Assembly: GCA_019828595.1 (NCBI GenBank) | Contig: JAHQRK010000004.1 | Span: 682,001 to 746,000 of the forward strand | Reading direction: 5' to 3' | Source: Aphanomyces cochlioides | Lineage: Eukaryota; Oomycota; Saprolegniomycetes; Saprolegniales; Verrucalvaceae | DNA length: 64,000 nt | In this document: piece after piece, positions 31,987 to 44,340 of the stretch | How positions within the stretch are numbered: position 1 is the first letter of the stretch | Layout: each line of letters starts with the position of its first letter | Notes under the pieces: model-generated | Databases searched by the model: none | Seen by the model: only the letters and a program-made list of their open reading frames with translations | What the model was told of the DNA's origin: nothing | Translations under genes and position numbers: made by a program

Positions 31987-33988
31987 ATGCCAACCGTCGG
32001 TGTGAAGCGCGACGAATTGTTTGCCGCGATCGGGCAGACGTTCACGGACGATGAGTTTGATCACCTTTGCTTTGAATTCGGCATTGAATTGGATGACATT
32101 ACGAGCGAGCGCCAGATCAAGCAGAAAGAACAAGGCGTGAACGCCGCGATTGACGCGAGCGATGCCGTCATTTACAAGATTGATGTGCCTGCCAACCGAT
32201 ACGATTTGCTCTGTGTGGAAGGCATTGCCCGCGCCTTGCGAGTGTTCATGAAGAAGGAATTGCCACCAGTCTTCAAAGTCGTGGCTCCTCCTGCTCCACA
32301 TCGCATCACGGTCAAGAAGGGTTTGGAAAAGATCCGTCCATACGTTGTCTCTTGCGTCTTGCGAGGCGTGACCTTCAACCAAGCGCGTTATGATAGCTTC
32401 ATTGACTTGCAAGACAAGTTGCATCAAAATATTTGCCGTCGACGCACCTTGGTTGCTATCGGCACGCACGACTTGGACACGATCGAAGGACCTTTCACGT
32501 ACGAAGCGCAAACGCCGAGCGATATCAAGTTTGTCCCTTTGAGTCAAAGCCGCGAATTCAACGCCAAGGAGCTCTTGGACCACTACCGAACGAGCCCTGA
32601 CGCCAAGCACTTGAAGCCATACACGGATATCATTTACGACTTCCCCGCATATCCTATCATCTACGACAAGAACCGCACCGTCTTGTCATTGCCGCCCATC
32701 ATCAACTCGGAGCATTCCAAGGTACTTGAGGATTGGTGAATGGTGCGTTCTACTCGTGTCATAGATCAAGCTCACGACACGCAATGTGTTCATCGAGTGC
32801 ACGGCCACCGACATCACCAAGGGCAACATCGTGCTCAACACCGTCATTGCCATGTTTTCCCAATACTGCGACGCGCCATTCACGGTCGAGCCCGTCGAAA
32901 TCACGTACGAAAACGACGGCCACCACGAAAAGACCCCCGATCTCTCAAACCGTGAGGTACATGGCTCCTTGATCTCTCCGTCCAACTTGTCTTCAGGTCG
33001 TGGCCAAAGTCAAGGACATCCATTCCATGCTCTTTGGCAAGCGAGAGCCCGTCGACTTGGACGTGCAACGCATTTGCGAATTGTGCACCAAGATGCAACT
33101 CGACGCTAGCTACATTGAAGCGGAGCATTCCATCAAAGTCCAAGTGCCGCCAACTCGTGCAGACATTCTGCACGCCGTCGACGTCATGGAAGACGTCGGT
33201 ATTGCCTACGGCTTCAACAACATTCCCATCACGTATCCCCCGACACTGACTGTCGGCGGCGCTCAACCTCTCAACAAATTGGGCGATCAATTGCGCGATG
33301 AAATCAGCCGCGCGGGCTACATTGAACTCCTCACGCATGGTCTTTGCTCGCATGATGAAAACTTCAAGTTCCTCCAGCGCAAGGACGATGGCGAGTCGGC
33401 GGTTGTTTTGTCCAACCCCGCGACGATTGAATTCGAGGTCGGTCTCGAGAGATGCGCTCGTTCCATGACTATCTCCTCGTAGGTTGTGCGAACAACGATG
33501 ATTCCTGGCGTGCTCAAGACGGTGCAGAACAACAAGGGCATGAGCTTCAAAGATGGTCTCAAGTTGTTTGAAGTCTCGGACGTCGTGGTGCTCGACAAGG
33601 CGTCGGACGTCGGTGCGAAGAACATTCGCCGTCTTTGTGCGCTCTACACGGGCCAGACGGATGGCTTTGAAATCATCCATGGGCTTGTCGACCGCGTGAT
33701 GCAATTGATCGGCGTCAAGTGCATCTTGGAAGAAGACCACGATCGTGACAACTATTACGCCATCGTTCCTTCCGCCGGTTCGCTTTGCCTTGTCATTGCT
33801 GGACTCTAATGCTCCTTGTAGATCCGACGTTCTTTGAAGGCCGCTGCGCCGACATTGTCTGGACTCGAGCTGGTCAAGCCGACACGAAGCTCGGCACGTT
33901 CGGTGTGCTTCATCCTCAGGTCCTCAACAACTACGAGCTGCTCTACCCAGCGTCTGTCGTCGAGATGGACATTGAGCCGTTGGTATAA
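31987..33988 (+). CDS. FARSB: phenylalanyl-tRNA synthetase beta subunit, cytosolic
   Basis: Forms an alpha2-beta2 enzyme that charges tRNA-Phe. Five exons with introns 32722-32764, 32957-32996, 33438-33482 and 33778-33821 (40-45 bases, all GT-AG, phases consistent). Seen: [40 protein letters not shown] (B1), [77 protein letters not shown] (B5), [40 protein letters not shown] and [20 protein letters not shown] at the C terminus. Length about 605 residues, as expected for the archaeal/eukaryotic form without a B8 domain. Confidence 0.96.
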
Positions 33989-34176
33989 GCCGCCACGTCG
34001 TCGCTGGTGTAGTAGTCGAGGTGTAATCCTTCAATCCATATCGATTCGTCGACATTGAGTGTGTGCGCTGCCGTCGCGGCGATCTTCATGGAGGACAGTC
34101 GCCGTTTCGTGCTAAAATTACACATTCCCCCGCTCCCTCATCATCTAAATTTACTCTTCCGTCCATCTTCACGAGG

Positions 34177-34832
34177 ATGAGTGCCGTCGAAGGCGATGCG
34201 CTGGATCGGGAGCTTGCTTCCCTCAAGCAGACCATTTCATTATGCAATCCGCTCTTCCAAGGCCACGTCAACGACTGGTACGCCCCATCGCTCCATGCAT
34301 TGCAGTGTTGATGATGACGCTCTGTTGCAGGAAAAGCACGACGCATGTCAATGAAGAACTCGTCCAGCGGGAGAAGACTCCTTTGAGCGAGCCGCCCAGG
34401 CCTCTCTTTGGCCCCAAGAAGAAGAAACACGTCCAGCTTGATCCCGCCGTGGTGCCGAGGACGCCGCTCGCCAAGGACAAGGAGATCACGACGCTCTTGG
34501 AGGAAATCAACCACACGAAAGTGACCAAGCCGCCCAATGCCAGCAACAACCACAGCGAAGTCATCGCGATGGTGGAGAAGAAAGACAAGGAGAAACCACT
34601 CCCCAAGCCGATTCCAAAGGCGAAGCGCATGCACATGGACGGCATTCTCCACGGTCTTCCCGTCGCGTCCAACTACAAACTCACGACGACGACGACCGAG
34701 CACTTTGAATACGACAGCGAGATGAAAGCGATGAACCGCGACAAGGACATGAGCTACTTTCGCAAGCGAGACGCCTACTCCGAGTACGTCGAAGCCCGCG
34801 CGCGGTTTAGCAAGATGCATAGCGTCACGTAA
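34177..34832 (+). CDS. unknown 200-residue basic protein
   Basis: Two exons (34177-34277, 34331-34832) joined by a 53-base intron, GTACGC...TTGCAG, completing a Trp codon. Start MSAVEGDALDRELASLKQTI. The middle is Lys/Pro-rich (LFGPKKKKHVQLDPAVVPRT, VEKKDKEKPLPKPIPKAKRM) and the C terminus is charged (DMSYFRKRDAYSEYVEARAR). No known domain. Tail-to-tail with the large unknown gene, 24 bases between stops. Confidence 0.55.
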
Positions 34833-34856
34833 TGCCAAGATGCCTCTTAGTGGATC

Positions 34857-37800
34857 TTAGAGGTACATGCCGTCCGTCGCGGCGGCGTCATGGCTCGAGG
34901 ACTCTCTTGAGACATTCAAGTCTGTTCGTAGTGGCACGTCCGGTGTGAGCTCTCGTGAGATGTCGAGCTGAGTGCTGTCGTCTTCATCGTCCGACAAGTG
35001 ATAGACGTCGTTCGAGTCATCCGAGGGAAGATCCGTGTTGGCGAGGACAGTGGCAGCTTCCTCGACTGTGCTGTTGCCTCTTGGTGAAGGAACCACGGCG
35101 ACGGCGACGGCGACATCGTCGTCGTTAAATAGATTGGTGGTTGCTTCGTTCACGGCCTCGTTTGCGCTTCGAGCAGAGTTGGGCTTGGAGGCACTCCTTG
35201 CAGGGAAGGTCCCATCGTTGTCGGACGTCGTCGGTTCACGCGGTGAAGAATGATCGGTCGTGCTCTGTGTTCTGCGAGGCGGTGCACTCAATACTCCCCG
35301 TGGCGTGACAACAGGAGACGTAGGCTTCCCGCCGCTAGAAGTGTGTGGTCGAGCGCTCTTGTTGCCTTCAGTCGGGCGACTGTCAGGTCTTGGAGAATGC
35401 TCGCTCGTCCTGGGCGAAGTTGCGTATTCCTCGGGTGTCTACCATTGCAAGACGAGTGAGCTAGCGATCAACATGAGCAACTTACATGTTCCCCGCGGGG
35501 TGTTGGCGGTCCCTCCGCTCTGTTCGAGTCCACGCCGTTCCTTGGACTACGCGGAGATGTTGTGTCTTGCATCTGTGCATTCCTTGGAGTTGCAGTACGA
35601 GCAGAACCGATCGACGGATGGCCTTTTTCGTTCGTGTCTTGTAATGCTGATGGATCATTTGCTGCAAGTCGAGGGGTTCCTCGACGGAGCGCGTCATTCG
35701 CAGTCGCCTGGCGCTCACTTCTTGAGGTCGAGAGGTCATCCAATTGATCCAGCACGGATTCCTCTCGAGGGGACATGCCCTTGTCCATGCTTTCTCGCAA
35801 TGTCGACTCCCTCCTGACCGAGATGAGGGCTTCTGCCGTGGTTTCATTCAGCACTGGCGGCGTGGCTTGCCTTGTCGGTGGATTTGATGCCGTGACTCGA
35901 GCTTTCCTGGCGTCTTTAAGACTCTTGTTGGCATTCGGAGCGTCCTCTCGCAAAACATCTTCCAACGTCTCTGGGGTTTCAAGCTACATTCGCGTCAAAC
36001 TCACTGTCGTTGATGGAACCAACCTGCCGCTGGACTTCATGGAGCGCATTGAGCAAGAACTCTCGGTGCTGCATCGACGTCACTTGCTCCTCTTCGGATG
36101 TGTGGGCTAGTTTGTGAAACGCGAGCTTCTTCTTGGGTCGGAGCTTGACTTTCTTGGGCTTGTCGTCGTCGCGCAACGTCTGCACGACCGTGTACGGGTT
36201 TCTCGCTTTCTTCTCCGTCTTGAGTTGAGGCATTGATGTTGATGACGCCAGTTGGGACGCGCTTTCGACCATGTGGCGCAGTGGATGATGCGTCTCCAAC
36301 GTCATGGACGACGCGGACAGCTCCGAGAAGAAGCTATTCTCCTTGGTCGCCTTGACATTGTTGCTCACGAGAGGATTGGGAGCCATCGACGGCGGTTGTT
36401 TCCAAGCATCAGGGAAGAAACGTCCCAACGTCGCCGACGCTGTAACTTCTTCCTGGATCGAAAGCGTCGGTGTGGACGAGCTACACCGCAGCTCAATGGG
36501 AAGTTGACGCGCGACGTCGTCAAACACTGTGTGGTCGATGCGAGACGGCATGGTTGGCGGTTGTTTGAAGCTGTATTGGCTCTTCGTCATGTTGGTCATG
36601 GGCGGTCTCGTGGATTTCGGCACCGATCCTGCCGGCATCCATGCCGCGTCGGGATGTTTCACGCGGTCGATCTGCTTGAGCGGCGGTATTTCGCGCAGGG
36701 GACGAAGGATCGCAGGAGCTTCTTGCCGCAATGTGTTGACGTCGAGTGCGGACGTCGCGTAGTCGGCATAGACGAGAAAACAGTCGTCGCAAACTGTCGT
36801 GGACTTGTAGAGGAAGACGGGGTCATGGACAAAGCGCTTAAAGTCTGCGAGGCTCAAGTTGGGGTGGAGGTAGCGCAGGATGGGCGGCACCATGACATCG
36901 ATCTCCGTGATGGGTTTTCTAGGGCCGCCGCCTTCGTCGTCGTCGAGTGCGTTTAAAATGCCAAAGCCGACGTTTCCAGCCGCTCGAATGATCGCAGGAT
37001 CGGGTGGCCACAAGACGGCAGCACCTGGTTTCGTGTCTTGCTTCATGTGATGGAGAAGATGGCGGAAATGCTCAAGGATGGCTTTGTACGGAACAGCAGA
37101 CGTCGTGGCAGAGTCGATGGACTTGGCGCAGGAATGGCACTTGGCGAAGACTTTGGGCTGATTAGCTTTGGGTTTGCTGTCTGGCATGCAGTTGAAATGG
37201 ACAAACGCCGGGACTTGAGCGTCCGACGTGATATCGACGGGCTTGTGGTGGCCTAGACTTGCGCTGTTGATGGCGTTGCTAGTGTGACTTCCAGACGGAT
37301 GGGCGAGGCGGATGGACGACGACCAGAGGAGCCACACTTTATCCTCGGCGTCGGTCTTGATATGAAGCACCATGCGGGAGATGCGGTATTTGTGGAAGGA
37401 AACCTCCATGACGTGGTCCACGACTTGCTCACAGAGGTATTGGATATCGCCAGGGAGGACAGATCCCCGGACTGGATCAGGGTTGCTGTAGGCGTCAGCG
37501 CCGTCAAATGTGACTGCTCGTTCGTAGAGACCGTAGCGGAGGTCATGGAGGCGTCGAATGTTCGTCTTGCGCTCGAGAAGACACATTTTGGGCGTCCAAA
37601 TCGCTCGGATCATCGCTACAATTTTCCATGAGCACAAGGGGTGACATGGACGAGTACAATTCGCCGAGCCTTTCGGGACAATGAAACGCTGGAGGACACC
37701 ATTGTGGATCTTCTGCCGCGAGTATAAGAAGTCCTCTACGGCGACAGCATCGTCAGCAACGCAGCAGCTCAATGAGGGGACGTACTCAAGCCGTCGACGG

Positions 37801-38151
37801 TGAAGTACTCGATCGTCGGCACATCTAGGAGTGATTCACGACTGCAACGAGGAGGTCAAGCGCACTACCGTTGAGCATGTAGATATAGTACGCGACAATG
37901 TCGACGCCGCACGCTTTTCGGCAGAACTCCTTCTCAATCATCACGTTCGTCAAGCTCGTTTTGGACTTCTTCTTCACTTTCCCGCTCTTGCTCGTAAAGT
38001 ACCAATACGCCGGCTGGGTGAACTTGTACACGACCGTGTCCGGGATCAAGAGCGACGGACCACCACCGAACTCGTCCTTGCACCAGAGATAGTAGAAGAG
38101 ATTCTCGACGAGTCCATCGCCTTCGAGGACCCAGTTCGCTTCATGCTCCAT
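34857..38151 (-). CDS. large unknown protein with a structured N terminus and disordered C terminus
   Basis: I do not recognise it. Exons read MEHEANWVLEGDGLVENLFY ... VDIVAYYIYMLN, DVPTIEYFTVDGL, then KDFLYSRQKIHNGVLQRFIV, MIRAIWTPKMCLLERKTNIR, RRLHDLRYGLYERAVTFDGA, VVDHVMEVSFHKYRISRMVL, a Cys pair (FAKCHSCAKSI), LADFKRFVHDPVFLYKSTTV and CDDCFLVYADYATSALDV. From about residue 450 it is Ser/Thr/Pro/Lys-rich, ending in an acidic tail (VYHLSDDEDDSTQLDISREL). Four introns were traced with matching phases: after MLN, after DGL, after KGSAN, and after SIN|D before TLEDVLREDAPNANKSLKDA. A fifth, near 35420-35485, joins the tail exons. About 1000 residues. The start at 38151 has CCAAT boxes 145-190 bases upstream. 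Confidence 0.6.
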
Positions 38152-38631
38152 CGAGATGGACCTTCTTGCGCGCCAAACTTCGGTTTCGTGTCGTCGGTTT
38201 CATCTTGTGGTTAAAATTATTTTCATTAAAGTATTGTTGATTTGATACGAATTTCCAGACCCCGTTCAATCGAATCACGCTGGCGGATCGATTCACCAAT
38301 CGACACCATTGGCTAATAAATATTTTGGTCGATTGTGATTGGCTCAATAAAAATTTAAAGAAAGTACAGTTCCCATGAGAGAAAGTACTGTTCTAATTTT
38401 CATTCGTCCAATGTATTGGCGTGATTGGAGATTGATACAAAAAACGAATCCAAATTGGGAAATTTCTAGCGAATCCACAATAAACTTGTTATCACTTTAT
38501 TGGCAATTTATCTTCGTTAAAGTCCACAAATTTACTTTATCGACAAGAAGATACAAAAATGAAACGCAGCAACAGATTAGATCTTGCTGCTTGGAAACGT
38601 CGGCGGCGGCTCGTCTTCTCTGTGTATCTCG
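38152..38631. promoter_or_regulatory. divergent promoter region with CCAAT boxes
   Basis: CCAATCG at 38296 and ATTGGCT at 38308 and 38338. The boxes lie between the minus gene starting at 38151 and the plus gene starting at 38632, so they could serve both. Confidence 0.5.
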
Positions 38632-39201
38632 ATGGGAAATCAACTTTGTGCGTGCTGTAGACGGGGAGAAGCGTCCAGTGACGATATTGACAAGCTCCTG
38701 CCGCCAAGAAACGAGTATGTTCCACCGTCAACGTCGACTGTTCAACGGACGGTGTTGAAAGTGACCCACCCGACGTCGCCCAAACAAGTGCACTCGCCGC
38801 ATCATGTAGCCCATTCACGCAAGGCTGAAGAGTCCAGAGATGAGGAAACAGCACCTGCGCTTCTTGGAAACGACGAACTGGAACGCCCGCGATCGAACAG
38901 TGGACACAAACGAGTGCACCACCATACGACGACGAGTCATCATCGCCATCAGTCGCATCCCCCGCCGGACGACACCGAATCAACGGAAGCTAATGCAAAG
39001 CCAGAGCGGGAGAGTATACTTCGTGACGACTCACTCAACTCGTCAGGCTCATTTGAATCGCCCCGGCCTTCAACGGATAGCAACGATCCCGAGGGATGGA
39101 CGACAGCCGTGTCTCCAAGCACCAAGAAGAAAAACAAACGCAAAGCCAAGTATGGTCGTGCCAATTACCGCGCAGATTCGACGAAACGAACTTCTGACTA
39201 A
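38632..39201 (+). CDS. small acylated, disordered protein (MGNQLCACC), unknown
   Basis: 189 residues beginning MGNQLCACCRRGEASSD: Gly2 followed by Cys6, Cys8 and Cys9 is a good dual N-myristoylation/palmitoylation signal, predicting membrane attachment. The rest is low complexity (Ser, Pro, His, Lys) with a His-rich stretch HHHTTTSHHRHQSHPPP and a very basic C terminus (STKKKNKRKAKYGRANYRAD). The frame is open upstream to 38584, but the MGN start fits the lipidation signal. No domain. Convergent with the next gene (31 bases between stops). Confidence 0.6.
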   Translation: MGNQLCACCRRGEASSDDIDKLLPPRNEYVPPSTSTVQRTVLKVTHPTSPKQVHSPHHVAHSRKAEESRDEETAPALLGNDELERPRSNSGHKRVHHHTTTSHHRHQSHPPPDDTESTEANAKPERESILRDDSLNSSGSFESPRPSTDSNDPEGWTTAVSPSTKKKNKRKAKYGRANYRADSTKRTSD

Positions 39202-39232
39202 CATGAAACCTTCTCTCTCTCCGTGGTTGGCT

Positions 39233-41267
39233 TTACTTGGGGATGCGTGTAATGTACTGAAGCAGTTGAGCTTCAGTGAGACTGCCATCAAGGCTGCCCA
39301 TGATGCTAGCGGAGCTGTCGATGACAAACTTGAAAAGAGGCTCATCGCATTCGTAGCCACCAACGCCATAGACTGCGAGCTTGGGAGTCAAGATGAGACC
39401 ATCGACGTTGTGCGTGACTCGTGGGATAAAATTGCGCAAGAGGTGTTCCGTCTTCTCCAATCGAAAATGGTCCTTCATGCGCACACGGAACGATTCCGAC
39501 GCACCTTCCAACGACTTGTCCTTCATAAGACAACTATCAACAACGAATGCCTTTCGGTCGATGCGTACCGCTTTCCGTGGCAAAATGATTTCATTCTGCA
39601 AGCATTGAAGCCGCTTCTCGAGCTTGCTCTTCCACACGGGCGAGCCTTCCCATGCAATCATGTCGAACGCCAAGTATCGCAAGACTACACTGCTTCCATC
39701 GCGATCCTCGACGAGGACACCATCCACCAACGTCTTGTCTGTGTTTTCGTGCTAGTCAACGGCATCATTAGAGATCAAGTAGTGGTAAATTAGCTCGTAC
39801 CATGGCGCGCTTGCGTGGAAACTTGACATTGACTTTCGTGAATGTCATGCGGCGGGAAACCAGATAGTTTCCATCTTTCAGGGCAAGAAGCAAACACCGC
39901 GTTCTACGAAAAGAGATCAGCAATGAGACTGGAGGGGCAATGCTCGTACCCTCGAGCTCGCCAAGTGACCAAGTATTCCTTGGTGAGAGAGCCAGGGCTT
40001 GGATTTGCGTAGTCACGGATATGGGTCTTGGTCAATGAAATAGCCTGAAGCCACTCGATAAATTCGACCTCCATGAGGATGTCAATGTACCTCACAGCCT
40101 GGAAAGCCTTCGGGAATGCCAGTGAGCTCTGCTACGACTGCCAGTAAGCGGCGATGTTCCTGAGAATCTTGTTCAATAGGCTCGCCAAATGGGAAGGGCT
40201 CGACGTCGTCTTCCCAAGTCCGAATTTTCCGTTTCTTGCTCTTTGTAGCAGATACAGAGGGTTGCATTAGGGCAGCAGGGCCAGTCAACGATGGAGTGTA
40301 AGTTGACGATGGATTCGAGAAACCAGCAGCATGAGTGGGCTTGGCTTTCAGTACGAACGGGTTTGCCTTGTCTTCTTCCGTTAAAATATCAGGCCCAACG
40401 CCAGAAGGAGAATCGTCGGTCGCGGAAGAATCCCAAGAAGGTGGATCAGGTCGCAATAGTCGCATTCCAGAGGGTCTCAATGTCGAATAATATCGTTTAT
40501 AGAGTGTCTGGTGTACTTAGGCAAAACAACGCGAAGTTGACGTACCTCCAAGCAATTGTTCGAGTAGACCCCAGGCGGATTGACTTGTTTGTATCGTTCG
40601 AGAGCTTCGTTCAATGCCACACCCTTGATTTCGACCAAGTAACTACAGAGCTCGGTTAATACTATCAAAATGCTCACCAAATTTACCAGACAACTAAAAA
40701 GGCAGCAGTGTTATAACCACGTGCACCATAGACAGCAATGTGTTCCTCACGTCGATCGCCAGCAAAATGACGTTGAACTGCTTCAAGAAAGGCTTGAACA
40801 AAACGCGTCGTTGGAACAATCTCTTTCGTAGATGCTGCGTCTTGCTCCATATCTTCGACAGGAACTTTGACGTAATTGACATCCCAATCGGTCCATTCTC
40901 TATCATGTCCTGTCCGTCAGACGACCGTTCAATGGTAATAATGTGCATACCCCTTTTCGTGGTAGTAGAGTCCATTGCCCGTGGCATCAATGACAGTCGC
41001 TACATTGTATACCTTGCCTTTCTTGGCTTGTTCAATCAACGCTTCCATGAGATCCGTGGGAGTGCCGCCTTTGAACGAGGTTTCGTAGTGGAGTTCATAC
41101 AACGTCGACAAAGGCGGTCGCACTGGGACGATATTATCCACAAGCCCACCAAAGGGAGGTGTCTTCTGGTACATTTTCCAGTCGTTTTCGTCCCATTGCA
41201 GCAGTCTTCTTCCGCCAGACAGCGGCGCATTGCTCTGTCGCTTGATCGCCGCCTGGATGCGTTCCAT
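39233..41267 (-). CDS. mRNA capping enzyme homologue with both active sites altered (predicted pseudoenzyme)
   Basis: Domain order matches the metazoan/plant bifunctional capping enzyme: an N-terminal RNA triphosphatase (dual-specificity phosphatase fold; NVATVIDATGNGLYYHEKG, YVKVPVEDMEQDAASTKEIV) and then a guanylyltransferase (GFPGCE, EYLVTW, LLLALKDGNYLVSRR, LAFDMIAWEGSPVW, NVDGLILTPKLAVYGVGGY). The signature P-loop HCxxGxxR reads YGARGYNT, so the nucleophilic Cys is Gly (codon about 40725-40727) and the Arg is Thr. The guanylyltransferase motif I KxDG reads WRARGTR, so the Lys that carries GMP is Arg (CGA, 39958-39960) and the Asp is Arg. Motif V is LFKF instead of LKWKP, and the chain stops soon after, without the C-terminal OB fold. 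The frame is otherwise intact, with clean short introns, arguing for a maintained protein rather than a decaying pseudogene. Confidence 0.75.
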
Positions 41268-41293
41268 GGCGCGCGGTTATTTGTCGTGCTTTG

Positions 41294-41327
41294 ATTGGGT
41301 GCATACAAATTAAACGATTTTGATTGG
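41294..41327. promoter_or_regulatory. two ATTGG boxes upstream of the capping-enzyme homologue
   Basis: TGATTGGG at 41292-41299 and TGATTGGTT at 41321-41329, 27-60 bases upstream of the minus-strand ATG at 41267. Confidence 0.45.
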
Positions 41328-41444
41328 TTGAAAATATTATCCGAACTTCTTCACCTGCATAAAATTATACTTCAATATATGGCTTATCAGAGGTTATATG
41401 TTTAGTCAAATTAGTCCGGTAGCTAATTCAACTTGGGCGACACT

Positions 41445-44159
41445 TCAGCATGCAACCTCTGAAACGACGGAAAGGCTGCAATGTCGACCGTCAAGCTCGA
41501 AGAAATCCTATCCAGAAAGAGTATTGAGCTCCGTCTTTATCGAAAGCTTGTTACCTCGCTAGTTCTTGCATATCGAGCCATAATTGCCGACGCATTTTGT
41601 CCGTATCTGACACGGTGTCGTCCAACGCCGAGGAGACCTGAAAGATTTGTCATGCTGTGACGTGGCTTAAGATTGTACCATGGCTCGCTGGGTTTTGCGG
41701 CTCCTTAGTGATTCTTCCAGCTCCGTCGCGGATTTTAGTAGTTCGAATGCAAGCGATGCGTACATATCCACGGTGGACAATAGTACCTGAGTACTCAGTG
41801 TGGTTGCAAAGGAACCCAGGCATTGGCCCCATTTGTCGAGAAATTCGTGGAGAGGACGGGCAATCGTCGGGACATACATGGAAGCTGTCGTCGGCAATGG
41901 CTTATTGGTCATTTGGTACTGCCCTTTAATGGAACTACAGAGGCAACAAGATCAGTCTCGCAGACTCAACAACACAACTGACCGCACAGCAGGAAGCACT
42001 TTTTTGCATTCTTCCGCGACGAGGAAAATGGCGGCATCCCAGCATTGAAGTTCCATCACTTCCAGAGCTTTGATATGCTACGTTTGGTGTAAAAAACTGA
42101 TGTTCGTCTTCAAGCAAGCGTACATCTTCCAAGAGCTGGCTAACAAATGCTGCGGCATCCTCATCGGGCAATGCGACGCTCACACGGGCAGTGACTGCTG
42201 GCACAAGCTGGCTATTGACCTGCAAAGACCTCTTAGCTTTGGATTGCCGTGGTCAGTACCTCATAAATGAATCGATGGAGATCGCTGCCGAGGCAATAAA
42301 CATCGTCGCACGACGTCAAGCATGGATGGTTCACGTCCTCAAAGCTCGTCTTTGTCATTGCCTTGGCTGCTAAAAGAGCTCTTCCAAGTGGATCATGCCA
42401 ATATTCGCAGTAGGTTGATAAAAGATGAAGCAGGAATCGCGCAAATTGAGGAAGCAGCGATGCAATGTACGTGCCATCAGCCCAGCATTTGACGGCCATA
42501 TTCAACGTTTGAGTTGACACTGGAAACACAAAGCCTGCTACGTCACGGAGTAAAAAGTCCTCGGCAGGTCGTTTGCCCAAGCTAGCCGTAATTGCTTGGT
42601 TGAGTTCATTTTGGCGCAACTAGAGCAAGAATTTACGATTCGATTCCACTGAGGACTTCAATAGATTACTTGAAAGTAGATGGCCACATTCCATCCATCG
42701 TGGAATGGCTTGACAGTGGCGCGGAAGCGGGCGAGAGATGCCTGCGTTGTGCAAAACTGTTCCAGCGAGGAAATAAATGACATGGACGTCGTGTAGGTCT
42801 GGCAGGAGTCAACGCTTAAGATTTGGGCGTGCATTTTGCGACTTACATGATAGAATCTGTCTGGATTAGCTGGCGTGAAAACTTCGGCGAGCTTGGATTG
42901 CATCGTATCATGAATTGGTTTCCAAATCTATGCGAGGGGTCATGTGGAAACAATTCCTCAGTGATGACGTACGCTTTGGCCAAGAATGTCGACGCTGATG
43001 GAACTCTGACAGACGGACAACCGCAAGACTGCCCCCAAAGTTCGTTCTACAAAGCTTAATATGCTTGAATAGATGGATGGCAGCCCTTCGCATGACCCTC
43101 GGTGGCCTCCATCTAGGCGCCCTCGTGTCATGGTTTCGTCGAGGAAAGGTTTGACGACTAGACGTGCGATCATTTCTTCAGGTATAGAAGGATGCTGCAA
43201 TAGGAGGTATGCACGAAGCAAATGGTCGACATTTGTGGCATTCATGACGTGCTCTCGAGCATAAAAGTTGTCAGGAACGATTTCCGTCGCGAATTCCGCC
43301 TGCATGGTCCCTTAGTCGATGATAAATTCTACAAGTCCACCTCCAATCGCTCGCGCAAAGTGCGCTCGATGAGGGCCATGCGAGGTTCTTCTGCCTGCAC
43401 CATTGTGTGAGATCATGTAGGTTGCTCGGTTTTAGTACAAGTATGTGTGGGATGTCGGCAGCCTGAGCGATTCGGTATTGTAGCTCAAGAACTATTCGCG
43501 CAGCCCGTTCCAGCAAAATTGATTGCTCGGTGGGAGCCATGATAGAGGCAAGAAGGGAATCTTCGTGCTCGTCTAGGGTATCGTTCTCGCTCTTGTCTTC
43601 GGCCTCTTCATGGGATAGACCCAAGAGTCCTTCAACCAAGTGCAATCGTTCCGAAATGCTATCAATGAATCACGCACCGAAACCACATAGGCTTCCATAC
43701 CTGATGCTCAATTGAAGCTCTTCCTTTTGCCGTTGAATGCGCTCCAACTCAGCTACTTGGTTTTCAGCCTTGCTGACCAAAATGTACTACAAGATCCGAC
43801 TATAATGCAATATCTTGGGCAATAGGACTCCTACCGCCGATTCCTTGACAGCTTGAACCCGCTCGAGGATCTGGCTTAATGGAGTTCGAAGCGACAAGAC
43901 AGAGCTATTGACTCCTTTCAATTTGATTGACAACTGAAGAAACTCAGCGTAATCTTTGTCGATAATCGCCACCAACTAGAATCAACTCGATGACGATTTC
44001 CTCCAAGATGATCGGTCAAACCTGGTTTTCCAGCGACTGCATGAACAGTTCTAGATCACGATGTACTTGCGCAATCGGGTTTCTTCCCTGGCATTCCTCC
44101 AAAAACAACGTCGCGTTGAACTCGGCGGCGTTGAACGCACTCGCATCAAAGCAATACAT
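41445..44159 (-). CDS. COG2: conserved oligomeric Golgi complex subunit 2
   Basis: COG is a tethering complex for retrograde vesicles at the Golgi. The N terminus is diagnostic: MYCFDASAFNAAEFNATLFL, GRNPIAQVHRDLELFMQSLE, then LVAIIDKDYAEFLQLSIKLK and SSVLSLRTPLSQILERVQAV. It continues with coiled coil (ENQVAELERIQRQKEELQLS, RAARIVLELQYRIAQAADIP) and a helical C-terminal region (NVDHLLRAYLLLQHPSIPEE, FARFLLHLLSTYCEYWHDPL). The last exons read LDDTVSDTDKMRRQLWLDMQ and end at about 41445-41447. Roughly ten exons with introns of 40-60 bases; not every boundary was traced. Stop and start bracket about 700 residues, normal for the family. Confidence 0.85.
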
Positions 44160-44340
44160 CGTTGCCTGAAAAAATTGCTCTCAAATCATATTATCCGGAC
44201 AAGCTCGTAACATCCGGATAATCCTAGACTACCGTATCGGTCATATTATCTCACCAGCATTCATGTCTCACCGCGAGGCAAAAGTTCATATCTATTCACC
44301 AGGCTGAGTGCATTCGTTCATATCTACTCACCACCATCAA

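Noticed and set aside
34086..34838. 250-residue minus-strand open frame
   Set aside because: Antisense of the unknown gene at 34177-34832, which has a consistent intron and start.
36252..36956. 234-residue plus-strand open frame
   Set aside because: Antisense of the large unknown minus-strand gene; Arg/His-rich shadow composition.
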